From positions 1 through 52,235 of the forward strand of contig JAHEXJ010000007.1 of NCBI GenBank assembly GCA_023252155.1: a stretch of 52,235 nucleotides of DNA, given 5' to 3'. A model generated the notes under the pieces. That model saw nothing but the letters and a program-made list of their open reading frames with translations. It did not search any database and was not told the origin of the DNA. The DNA comes from Actinomycetes bacterium. GTDB taxonomy: Bacteria; Actinomycetota; Actinomycetes; Nanopelagicales; Nanopelagicaceae. Shown in pieces: positions 45,346 through 52,235 of this stretch (position 1 is its first letter; each line of letters starts with the position of its first letter). The position numbers were made by a program, and so were the translations under genes.

Positions 45346-45602
45346 TTTTTTGCGCCCTCCTGATCTAATTTGGACTTCAATTTCTTTTCCGAGAGCCGTC
45401 CAAAGCCAAACAGCTCGCCGTCGATCAAAATCCCGGGCGCAAACATCACTCCGTTTTTGATCGCCAGATATCTTCCTTCATCGGTCTGCAGATCAACTTC
45501 GCTGATATCCAATGCGTAGTCGGGTGCAAGACGAGAAAGTATTTCTTTAGCCTGATCGCAATACGCACAGGAAGGCTGGGTGAGGAGGGTGATACTAACC
45601 AT
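45342..45602 (-). CDS. Glutaredoxin-like thioredoxin-fold protein
   Basis: An 86-residue protein with a single thioredoxin-like fold. The redox pair is Cys12-Ala-Tyr-Cys15 ([17 protein letters not shown]), the cis-proline lies in [17 protein letters not shown], and a basic end follows. It matches the small glutaredoxin-like proteins related to NrdH and to the MJ0307 type. The ATG overlaps the redoxin stop (ATGA) and its own stop overlaps the next ATG. In this operon it may reduce or deliver thiols or copper. Confidence 0.85.
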   Translation of the reverse strand: MVSITLLTQPSCAYCDQAKEILSRLAPDYALDISEVDLQTDEGRYLAIKNGVMFAPGILIDGELFGFGRLSEKKLKSKLDQEGAKK

Positions 45603-46279
45603 CAAACTCGGCCAGTCTTCATATCCTTGAGCATCTGATCGACTGGGACATACATTGTGTACTTCGGTGGACCACCGTAGTCCGCGCGCCAACCAATCGT
45701 GCCATCTGGACGGACAAGGACAAATGAATGTCCATCTCGAGAATCACCCATCATTCCGTATTGATTTGCATTGTAGATTTTGGAGATTGCCAAGTTTATG
45801 TCGCCTAGGGCTATCGCTGAAAGATGATCGTCGGCCATCTTTTGTGCGATCAAGTTAGTTGGTCCACTGGTGATCGTAAGAAGTTGGTCAATTCCGGCAG
45901 CCTTCAATTTTGCGCGATCGTTTTCCAGATCTCGTATCTGGTCCCAACATGGTTGACATCCGATGCCCTCGTGAAAAAAGAGCAGGACCGTCTCTCCGTG
46001 GTAATCACTAAGTTTGACGTCCCCTCCTTTTGTCGATGGAAGGGTGAAATCCGGCGCCGTGGCTCCTTTCCCTGGATTGGCGACGGCGTAGGGGAAGGCT
46101 GTTTTCTTGTCTCCGGCATTTGATATCCCAGTGCGACTAGCGAACGCAAAAAACGAAATAAGTACTAGAGAACTAAGGACTACTAAAACTTTGGTCAGGT
46201 TCCTTTTCTTAATCGTATTGATCTGCTTTGGCCCCGGTGTAGTAGGAGGCGCTGCCTGCCATTTCTTTTTTGAAGTCAT
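45602..46279 (-). CDS. Membrane-anchored redoxin (AhpC/TSA fold)
   Basis: A 225-residue protein with a basic N-terminal tail, one TM segment (about 29-47) and an outer peroxiredoxin/thioredoxin-like domain from about 70. The redox motif is Cys108-Gln-Pro-Cys111 in FFHEGIGCQPCWDQI. The C-terminal part has HSFVLVRPDGTIGWRADYGG. The fold fits thiol exchange outside the membrane, fed by the CcdA-like protein whose gene overlaps its ATG. Likely a ResA/TlpA-type reductase for copper proteins or cytochromes. Confidence 0.85.
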   Translation of the reverse strand: MTSKKKWQAAPPTTPGPKQINTIKKRNLTKVLVVLSSLVLISFFAFASRTGISNAGDKKTAFPYAVANPGKGATAPDFTLPSTKGGDVKLSDYHGETVLLFFHEGIGCQPCWDQIRDLENDRAKLKAAGIDQLLTITSGPTNLIAQKMADDHLSAIALGDINLAISKIYNANQYGMMGDSRDGHSFVLVRPDGTIGWRADYGGPPKYTMYVPVDQMLKDMKTGRV

Positions 46280-47250
46280 TTCTCTAATCCATTCTTCTCA
46301 GACTCTTTTACACAGTTGGGACAAGGGATCTCCTCGAGTGAGCCGCCGCTGTCTTCCACAAATTCTTTCTTTGCCCGATGTGCTTTCCACAGAAGAAGTG
46401 CGAGGGTTCCGAAAATCAATCCTGTGAAAATCCACCCAGGTGCAAATGAGAGGAAACGCTGAATGACTGCGGCTGAATGTCCAAGAGCCGCAGTAACTTG
46501 TACCTGCCATCCATCGGTTGCCATTCCCGGACCGCGAACAGCCAGTACGACGGTCAAAATCCCCATTGCAATCACGAGAAACCCTGACACCATTGTGATC
46601 CATGGGATTCGTCGCTTCGCTCCGGGCCAGAACGGAATAAGCCGCGTGGAAAGCAAGCGGGATTCGCCCCAGTTTTTTCGATCCCAAGCAAGTGCGAGTA
46701 GGCAAAGTGGCGCGATCATTCCGAACACATAGGCAACGCCTACTGCAAGGGCCGACGTCAGAGAAGATGTTGCTCCGGACAGTGCAGCGACACCTGCCAA
46801 CACTGGAGCGCAGCATGCGCTACTAGCACCAGAGAAAACGCCAAGTCCATAAACGGAGCCAATGCCAGACGTGCCGCCTTTTCGGGACGGCATCGGCAGC
46901 ATCATTTTCCAACCTAGCAAGGTAGCAATTCCCACGCCGAGCATGACTAGCCCAATGGTAGAAAAGATCCAGAAGTGGTATCCAAAAATAGCCCGACTGA
47001 CTGCAGCAGCTCCCAAGGCGATCGGCAAGATAATCGTGCCAACACCGGCGGCAAAAACGAGGGTCATGCCCAAAATTTGGCGACGTCGCCGAAAAGTCGA
47101 TGCGAAGTAGGCGGGCAGCATTATTGAGACACAGCATGGAGCCATGAGCGCCACAATGCCCCCAAGAAATGAGGCCAAAATCGTTGTCGAAAACAGAACT
47201 TGACCCATGTCTGCAGTCTCGGGGGTTTGTGCCACGAAACGGTTAATCAT
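46276..47250 (-). CDS. CcdA/DsbD-type thiol-transfer membrane protein
   Basis: Carries electrons from cytoplasmic thioredoxin across the membrane. About 324 residues from ATG 47250, with eight or so TM segments. The two active Cys sites are APCCVSIMLPAY (TM1) and GASSACCAPVLAG (TM4). Each has adjacent cysteines rather than one alone, an unusual feature. The tail ends with CPNC, which may bind metal. A TTG at 47283 and an ATG at 47208 are alternative starts. The ATG 47250 overlaps the stop of an upstream frame (ATGA). It feeds the redoxin whose gene overlaps its end. Confidence 0.82.
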   Translation of the reverse strand: MINRFVAQTPETADMGQVLFSTTILASFLGGIVALMAPCCVSIMLPAYFASTFRRRRQILGMTLVFAAGVGTIILPIALGAAAVSRAIFGYHFWIFSTIGLVMLGVGIATLLGWKMMLPMPSRKGGTSGIGSVYGLGVFSGASSACCAPVLAGVAALSGATSSLTSALAVGVAYVFGMIAPLCLLALAWDRKNWGESRLLSTRLIPFWPGAKRRIPWITMVSGFLVIAMGILTVVLAVRGPGMATDGWQVQVTAALGHSAAVIQRFLSFAPGWIFTGLIFGTLALLLWKAHRAKKEFVEDSGGSLEEIPCPNCVKESEKNGLEK

Positions 47251-47474
47251 TTCGTAAAGATTTGGAAAAGATTGAAAGGGCAATCGGCCTGAAACCCCAG
47301 AGTCAGGGGTTGTATGTGACTAAATCGGCGGTACTCTGGAATTACGAATCTGGTCATTTCTTCATCCGTTTTGGTGGTGACCATGCGTAGCGAAAATGAA
47401 GCCAAACGTCGCCCACGAAGGCAGTTTTTCACCTTCACACTTTTGTGGCAAAGATCGCAGCATCCGGTTCGCAC
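47247..47474 (-). CDS. Possible 75-residue protein upstream of ccdA
   Basis: An open frame of 75 codons whose stop overlaps the ccdA ATG in the ATGA manner used throughout this operon. It begins MRTGCCDLCHKSVKVKNC, with four cysteines that could bind metal, and ends in a hydrophobic tail. No family is recognised, and an internal GTG or ATG start would leave a shorter chain. It crosses an inverted repeat that might be the operon operator, which argues against it being coding. The rest of the gap to 47693 has no other supported gene on this strand. Confidence 0.25.
   Translation of the reverse strand: MRTGCCDLCHKSVKVKNCLRGRRLASFSLRMVTTKTDEEMTRFVIPEYRRFSHIQPLTLGFQADCPFNLFQIFTK
47293..47311. promoter_or_regulatory. 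Inverted repeat upstream of ccdA
   Basis: AACCCC-n7-GGGGTT, a perfect palindrome 43 bases before the ATG of ccdA. It may be an operator for a metal sensor of the CsoR type or a hairpin. It is inside the possible 75-residue frame. Confidence 0.35.
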
Positions 47475-47617
47475 ATAGTGTCAAAATGGCTTGCTCTAAG
47501 TACACAAGTTGATAATGCAAAAGTTAAGACTGTGACTGGAAATACATTTTTCTTCTGCTCCGTGTAGGCGGACAAAGGCGGAAGCACGCCAAAGAGTTGG
47601 GTGAGACTTATCACCGC

Positions 47618-47683
47618 ATGAGGTCATTGCAGAAGAGCGCGCCAGAATTTACATTCAATAATTGGAAGCGGGAAAATCGATAG
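47618..47683 (+). CDS. Possible 21-residue leader ORF before family member C
   Basis: Starts at ATG 47618 and ends ten bases before the ATG of member C. It reads MRSLQKSAPEFTFNNWKREN and a final Arg. No clear ribosome site. The aromatic-basic end is loosely like that of the 43-residue ORF before member B. Might be chance. Confidence 0.2.
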   Translation: MRSLQKSAPEFTFNNWKRENR

Positions 47684-47693
47684 GGGAATATTC

Positions 47694-48320
47694 ATGCCCA
47701 AAAATGCGAGTACTCTCAGGCGCTTAGCAATGCGCGAGAGGATCTTACGGCGGCGATATCACCGCTCCCATCCACATTTCAAGAGAAATATCGCAGTGGA
47801 CGCAATTGTATCCTGCCTCCTAGTCGTCATTCTGTTTGGCGAAATCAATCACGTCTCCGAAAATTCACGACTTCAGACTTTGATGCGTTCAGGGGCAATT
47901 GCCATGACCGCTCACCAGCTTGTTAATCACGTCAAATCCGCGAGCGTAGATGCGTACTGGTTCGGTCCCATCTCCGGCTACAAGTACACGATCATCTATG
48001 TAAATCCAAAAGAAATTATTGTTTCCTATGTTCCGCAAGGAGTAAGCCTCAATACTCCGGATCGATACAACCTCACGGTTGAAACGTATTCGAAGTCTGC
48101 TTCAAACGAACTGCCCGGTAAATCAAATGTTTCCACCGACAAAGACGACTTTCTGACATCAAGTGGAGCGATATCAAGTATCTACTCGGACCATCCGCAA
48201 ACCGTGAAGTACGTTGTTCCTCGGAGCGATAAGTACGTAGAAGTCCAATACCCATCTAACACAAGTATTTTTGATGTTTACAAAGGCGAGGGACGTTTGA
48301 AATTGATTTCAGAATCGTAA
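47694..48320 (+). CDS. One-TM exported protein, unknown family, member C
   Basis: A 208-residue relative of the genes at 18800 and 19795 and closest to the split gene at 51674. The basic N-terminal segment (RERILRRRYHRSHPHFKRN) precedes a TM segment near 33-49 (AVDAIVSCLLVVILFGE). SGAIAMTAHQLVNHV, YWFGPISGYKYTI at 88-100 and YVPQG then begin the outer domain. The C-terminal part keeps the strand pattern (VKYVV...VEVQYP). AGGGGA precedes the ATG. Its end overlaps the convergent cfa gene by 12 bases. Function unknown. Confidence 0.8.
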   Translation: MPKNASTLRRLAMRERILRRRYHRSHPHFKRNIAVDAIVSCLLVVILFGEINHVSENSRLQTLMRSGAIAMTAHQLVNHVKSASVDAYWFGPISGYKYTIIYVNPKEIIVSYVPQGVSLNTPDRYNLTVETYSKSASNELPGKSNVSTDKDDFLTSSGAISSIYSDHPQTVKYVVPRSDKYVEVQYPSNTSIFDVYKGEGRLKLISES

Positions 48321-49559
48321 TCTGAGCGGCAAATTATTCTGGCCATCAGCATTGTTTTCTACGCCTAAGAACTGGTGGATCTGAATCGAATTTGTTTCGA
48401 AGCCGATCTGGCTGAGGGACATGTAAAGGTTCCAGATCCTTGCCCGATTTACACCAACTTCAGCGACTGCGTCTTCCCAATTGGCCTGAAGGTTTTCGCA
48501 CCATTTACCTAGAGTCTTTGCGTAGTGTTCGCGGAGATTCTCGCTGTGGCGCAATTCGAACCCTGAGTCGTGCATTGCTTGCACTACGCGACTAGGAGCC
48601 GTGAGTTCTCCATCGGGGAAGATGTACCGATCGATAAAAGCGCCAGTTCTTGCTCGTTGAAGCGAGGTCGGTCTAGTAATGCAATGGTTGAGTATTCGCC
48701 CCTGTTCTTTGATTCGCTGATGCAATTGTTTGAAATAGAGATTGAGCTTTGAGTCGCCTACGTGCTCGCTCATCCCCACCGACGAAATGGCGTCAAAATC
48801 AGTCTCGGTAACTTCGCGATAGTCCTGAAGTCGGATCTCAACTGATTCTTGAAGATTTGCCTGAGAAACCCTTGATTGCGCCAAGGCGAGTTGATTTCCG
48901 CTCAATGTGACGCCCACGGCCTTCACGCCATATTCCTTAGCGGCGTGCAACACGAGCGTTCCCCACCCACATCCGACATCGAGTAATTTCATCCCCGGTT
49001 TGAGATCGAGTTTTCTGCAGATCAAGTCGATTTTCTCCATTTGTGCCGTCTCTAGGGTTGATTGCTCGGAGTCGAAGACGGCGCACGAGTAGACCATGGT
49101 CGGGCCGAGAATCATCGAGTAGAAATTATTGGAGACGTCATAGTGATGTTGGACGGCGGACTTGTCGCGAGTTAGTGAATGCAGGAGTCCGCGTCGATAT
49201 CGAGGGGGAGCCTCCTCGGCTGGAAGATCGGGACGAACTACTGCGGCGGGGCCGACGGCGGTTGCAAGTTTGGCCAGCCCGTCGACTGGGATCGGGTGCT
49301 TGATGAAGTCCTTTAGAGCCAGAAGAGTCTGATGGATGTCGCCTCTGATGTCCAAATGATTTGTGATGTAGGCCCGGGCAAGACCGAGATCGCCTGGGTG
49401 GCTCAGTATGTAGCGCAAGGCGAGGGGTGATTTGATTTCGAGGATATTGGATGAATCAAGATTGCCAGCGGCACTTCCATCGAAGGCTGAAAATTTAATG
49501 GGCACGGCATCACCAAAGAGAGACGATACCTTCTGCGCGATCATCTTTGTCTCTGACAT
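48309..49559 (-). CDS. cfa: Cyclopropane-fatty-acyl-phospholipid synthase
   Basis: Adds a methylene group from S-adenosylmethionine across double bonds of membrane lipids. About 416 residues from ATG 49559 (GGAG upstream). The N-terminal part (SHPGDLGLARAYITNHLDIR) is the lipid-binding cap. The methyltransferase core has HHYDVSNNFYSMILGPTMVY, LLDVGCGWGTLVLHAAKEYG near 190, and SVGMSEHVG. The end has FPDGELTAPS and YAKTLGKWCENL. Changes membrane fluidity under stress. Divergently placed from nothing: it ends inside member C and its start faces the two-component pair. Confidence 0.92.
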   Translation of the reverse strand: MSETKMIAQKVSSLFGDAVPIKFSAFDGSAAGNLDSSNILEIKSPLALRYILSHPGDLGLARAYITNHLDIRGDIHQTLLALKDFIKHPIPVDGLAKLATAVGPAAVVRPDLPAEEAPPRYRRGLLHSLTRDKSAVQHHYDVSNNFYSMILGPTMVYSCAVFDSEQSTLETAQMEKIDLICRKLDLKPGMKLLDVGCGWGTLVLHAAKEYGVKAVGVTLSGNQLALAQSRVSQANLQESVEIRLQDYREVTETDFDAISSVGMSEHVGDSKLNLYFKQLHQRIKEQGRILNHCITRPTSLQRARTGAFIDRYIFPDGELTAPSRVVQAMHDSGFELRHSENLREHYAKTLGKWCENLQANWEDAVAEVGVNRARIWNLYMSLSQIGFETNSIQIHQFLGVENNADGQNNLPLRLRF

Positions 49560-49661
49560 TACGGTTCTCCAGTCCGCGCATTTTGCCGATTGCGATGCTG
49601 TACTAAGAGAATAATCCAAAATCCGGCTCAGGTCACCGAATTTTCAGTCCTAAAAAGTTGG

Positions 49662-50771
49662 TTATTCAAAAGGTACTTGGAGTGAGACTCGTGTGCCGAA
49701 GCCTGGTTGGCTTTCAATGGTGAGTCTGCCGCCGACTAATTCGGTCCGCTCATACATTCCCTGAATGCCAAGGGATCTCGAGGGACTTGGGCCGAAGTTC
49801 CACATCCCTATGCCATTGTCGGTCACCGTGATCTCAAAGGTTTCGCCGACGTAGTTCCAGAGAACTTTCACAGCGGTGGCTCTAGAATGCTTTTCGATGT
49901 TATGAAAGGCCTCCTGCATTACGCGAAATATATGAATGAGATCTTGGTTGGGAATTGCTCGTGGCTCCCCGGTCGTTTCAAAGTCCGACTTGATCCCGGT
50001 GCGGTTCTCCATTTCGCGGGCGATCCATTCGACTGCTGGAATTAGACCCATCGAATCAAGAAGCATCGGTCGAAGTTCTTCGCAATACCGACGGATGGCG
50101 TCAGAGGTCATGGCGATGGTCTCTTTCGCGCGAAGCATCTGTTTGCGAGTCTCCTCCGGATCTTCAGCGCGAATAGCTCCATCTATCTGACGTGTGACAG
50201 TGGCTAGAAGCTGGAGCGAATCATCATGAAGATCTCTCGAGATTCTCCTGCGTTCATTTTCCTGCGCCTCGCTGGCGAGCTTGAAATACCTATCCTTCTC
50301 TCGAATCATCTCGTTCATCCGGTCGTTAAGCCCTTGCATGCTCTGCCGAGAGGCTCCATCGCGCGAGACTAATATCGCAACGATTACTGCCATCACGGAA
50401 ATAACCGTGAATCTGGCAGCTAGAACATGATCGTAGGACACCGGCCACCAGGAATAGATTTTCGGAATTAAGAAGATGGAAGTTAGAAGGATGGTGAAAA
50501 TGACTGCCGTCGTTCCGAAGATGATGGCTGACGAGAGTGTGGCGATCAGATAGAAGAACACGAAGGCCTGTAGAGCGAACGAATTCTCCAGTCTAAATGT
50601 GAGTGCTCCGGCATTTTCGACCCGCGAAGGCAGCGATACGATTTCGATGCAACTAACGAGGTTCAAAACTTGTATAAGCCAGAAGCGAAAATCTCTGTAT
50701 GGAGGAAAGTTTTTGCGTAGAAAATCGCGCGTGGGGTTGCTATCGGCCGGCAAATTCACTGAAGCCTTCAA
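49662..50771 (-). CDS. NarL-type sensor histidine kinase
   Basis: A 369-residue membrane kinase for the adjacent response regulator. Four or five TM segments fill residues 28-135, with little outside, so it probably senses something in the membrane. A coil leads into the HisKA_3 H-box ERRRISRDLHDDSLQLLATV with His182. The ATPase is at the end (DNGIGMWN, RSLGIQGMYERTELVGGRL, PGFGTRVSLQVP). A TTG two bases after the regulator's stop or a GTG at 50759 with GAAGG before it may be the start. The operon order is regulator then kinase. Confidence 0.9.
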   Translation of the reverse strand: MKASVNLPADSNPTRDFLRKNFPPYRDFRFWLIQVLNLVSCIEIVSLPSRVENAGALTFRLENSFALQAFVFFYLIATLSSAIIFGTTAVIFTILLTSIFLIPKIYSWWPVSYDHVLAARFTVISVMAVIVAILVSRDGASRQSMQGLNDRMNEMIREKDRYFKLASEAQENERRRISRDLHDDSLQLLATVTRQIDGAIRAEDPEETRKQMLRAKETIAMTSDAIRRYCEELRPMLLDSMGLIPAVEWIAREMENRTGIKSDFETTGEPRAIPNQDLIHIFRVMQEAFHNIEKHSRATAVKVLWNYVGETFEITVTDNGIGMWNFGPSPSRSLGIQGMYERTELVGGRLTIESQPGFGTRVSLQVPFE

Positions 50772-50773
50772 AG

Positions 50774-51451
50774 TTACGGCAGCTGAATCGAACGGTCACG
50801 TATGGCTTTTGTGACGGCTTCTGTCCGCGAGGAAACGTCAAGTTTCATAAATATATTATGCATGTGCACTTCTATTGTTCGATTGCTCAGGTTTAGATTC
50901 TCACCGATGTTCTTGTTAGTGATTCCTCGCGCAGCCAACTCCAAAATCTGAATTTCGCGTTTAGTAAGTCCGAAAGAATTAACAACTTGCGCTGAAGGGT
51001 CTGGATTTTCTGGGAAGAGGGCAATCGAAGGAGTAATCACTGTGGTCCCGCTAAGTACGGTCAGGATCGCCTGGCGAAGTTCGGGTGTAGTCGCTGTTTT
51101 GAGAAGATAGCCATTTGCACCTGCCTTAAGCACCGTTCGAACTCGGTCGATTTCTGCAGTCGCCGAAAGAACAATAATTTTAGTTTTAGGAAAATCGGCT
51201 TTGATCATTTGAGTGGCCTGCAATCCTGGAATTCCAGGCATGTGGCAATCCAACAGGACTACGTCGGGTTCGAGAGCAGCGATCAAGTCATACGCTTGCT
51301 GTCCGTTCTCAGCTTGTCCAACAATCTCAATGGCCTCGGCGCCGCCGGCTAGTTCTTCGCACAGTCCCGCGCGAAAGATGGGATGGTCATCCACGACCAA
51401 CAATCGGATGCCCGAGGGTTTTGGAGTGCGCGCGACGGTGCTAGTGGGCAT
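50774..51451 (-). CDS. NarL/FixJ family response regulator
   Basis: A 225-residue regulator with the start at ATG 51451. Receiver domain: VVDDHPIFRAGL, Asp68 in VVLLDCHMPG and Lys118 in GYLLKTA. LuxR-type HTH: LTKREIQILELAARGITNKN, then LSNRTIEVHMHNIFMKLDVS. GGAGG and AGGA both lie before the ATG; a GTG at 51463 is possible. Divergent from the fourth family member across 222 bases, so that gene is a natural target. Confidence 0.9.
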   Translation of the reverse strand: MPTSTVARTPKPSGIRLLVVDDHPIFRAGLCEELAGGAEAIEIVGQAENGQQAYDLIAALEPDVVLLDCHMPGIPGLQATQMIKADFPKTKIIVLSATAEIDRVRTVLKAGANGYLLKTATTPELRQAILTVLSGTTVITPSIALFPENPDPSAQVVNSFGLTKREIQILELAARGITNKNIGENLNLSNRTIEVHMHNIFMKLDVSSRTEAVTKAIRDRSIQLP

Positions 51452-51603
51452 CGTTCCTGCCACCTCCGTAGGTACTGCAAAAAATATGACTGGTCATTAT
51501 CGCCCGATCATCCGCAAAATATCGGGAACACGCTCATCGACCTGGAACCTCTGGCCCCAGTAGGTGTATCCCACATACCAAGTATGGGGGGTTCGCGTAT
51601 TCC

Positions 51604-51616
51604 CTCACAATGTGAG
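51604..51616. promoter_or_regulatory. Palindrome upstream of family member D
   Basis: CTCACA-a-TGTGAG, a 13-base palindrome 58 bases before the ATG at 51674. GAGTGCT follows twice (51614-51620 and 51649-51655). It may be a site for the NarL-type regulator encoded on the other side. Confidence 0.35.
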
Positions 51617-51673
51617 TGCTGTCACTCTACAAGAGTCTAACTCCAGAAGAGTGCTACTTAACGAGGTGACGGG

Positions 51674-52235
51674 ATGGTGATGGCAATGCCTGACCTGGTT
51701 TCCCCGATGAGGCGAGAGGCCGGTGTATTCCTTCGGTACAGTCGATCGCGGCCGCGGTTCAGACTTCACCTTGCAATCGATGCCATCGTTTCGGTTGCTT
51801 TTGTGCTCATTGTTTTTCACCTCGCCGGGGGGGGTTTCGCAAAGAGAGAATGCAGACACGTTGAAGCTTTCTGGCGCCATTGCCATGAGTGGGGGAGAGC
51901 TCTCCTCCTTCATCCATCATGAGAATCTTTCGGCGTATTGGGCCGGGCCCTCACCAGATGCTAAGTACACCTTGATTGCCACAACCCCCGGGGAGGTGAC
52001 CATCACTTATTTCCCGAAGGATGCCGACATCTCGCAAGTGGGAACCGGTTCGCTAGTCGTTCAGACTCATCGACATTTCTCTTCACATGACGCCGAAGCG
52101 TACGCTCAAGATGTGTCAGGACCGGGAAGTTTTCTCCTGAATCAAGGAAGTGAAGGCCGCGCAATTCACTATAACCCCGCAACTCCAACGCGAGTCACTC
52201 TTACGTTTAACGATCATTTTGAGGTGGTAACAATC
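51674..52235 (+). pseudogene. One-TM exported protein, unknown family, member D, split at a G8 run; incomplete at the window end
   Basis: The first frame has a basic start and a TM segment near 36-52 (LAIDAIVSVAFVLIVFHLAG). After eight Gs (51827-51834) it leaves the family and stops at 51922. The next frame continues exactly where members A-C do: VSQRENADTLKLSGAIAMSG, then YWAGPSPDAKYTL, ITYFPKD and more, open to the end of the window. Seven Gs instead of eight would restore one full protein. So this is a phase-variable gene, a recent knock-out or a homopolymer read error. It is the closest relative of member C. It is divergent from the NarL pair. Confidence 0.7.

Overview
The window looks like a chromosomal segment of an actinobacterium (Actinomycetota) with roughly 50% G+C. 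Supporting evidence: GlnA2-type glutamine synthetase, the block leuA-recO-uppS-zur-glyS-dus-dgt-dnaG typical of this phylum, a TGAAAATGA-type Zur operator, leaderless genes with a TAnnnT hexamer six bases before ATG, and arginine/cysteine-rich leader peptides like those before actinobacterial sulfur genes. A streamlined freshwater lineage is a reasonable guess, but the order cannot be fixed from the sequence. Almost every gene reads as an ordinary chromosomal gene. There is no phage, IS element, integrase or CRISPR array.

Layout: (1) 1-5.5 kb: tail of an oligopeptide ABC ATPase, an M13 metallopeptidase divergent from a MarR regulator, a Lys/Ala-rich histone-like protein, and panB coupled to a decayed MFS exporter. 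(2) 5.7-15.3 kb: NAD synthetase; cysK-cysE behind a putative cysteine-sensing leader ORF; glnA2; a DinB-like protein; a membrane protein related to the membrane part of multicopper oxidases; a second cysteine-synthase-like enzyme; an ABC-2 exporter; a GNAT acetyltransferase. (3) 15.4-28 kb: leuA with a leucine leader peptide, recO-uppS, two paralogous one-TM exported proteins of unknown family, a zinc module (ZIP transporter plus Zur with an excellent Zur box), glyS, dus, a DUF218 protein, dgt, dnaG and tRNA-Asn. (4) 28-40 kb: DoxX-Rieske fusion, HtrA protease, ACT protein, divergent glpK/glpD, a secreted GH25 lysozyme coupled to a DnaX-tail-like gene, an orphan response regulator, nnrD and a secreted pullulanase. 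(5) 40-52 kb: a probable copper/redox region (SHOCT protein, OmpR/HK pair, and a run of ccdA, redoxin, glutaredoxin-like, 54-aa membrane protein and cupredoxin-CopA genes, the first four joined by ATGA overlaps), a third and a fourth member of the unknown one-TM family, a cyclopropane fatty acid synthase and a NarL-type two-component pair.

The most novel-looking item is the four-member family of small membrane-anchored proteins (at 18800, 19795, 47694 and 51674). All share one N-terminal TM segment followed by a YW-x-GP...KYT...Y-x-P core outside the membrane. The fourth copy is split by an eight-G run that puts its two halves in different frames: phase variation, recent inactivation or a read error. 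Other points worth following are the cysK leader ORF, an orphan strong promoter with a 12-bp GC hairpin at 40.1-40.4 kb, small ORFs in front of the family genes, and a possible occluding RNA structure before htrA.
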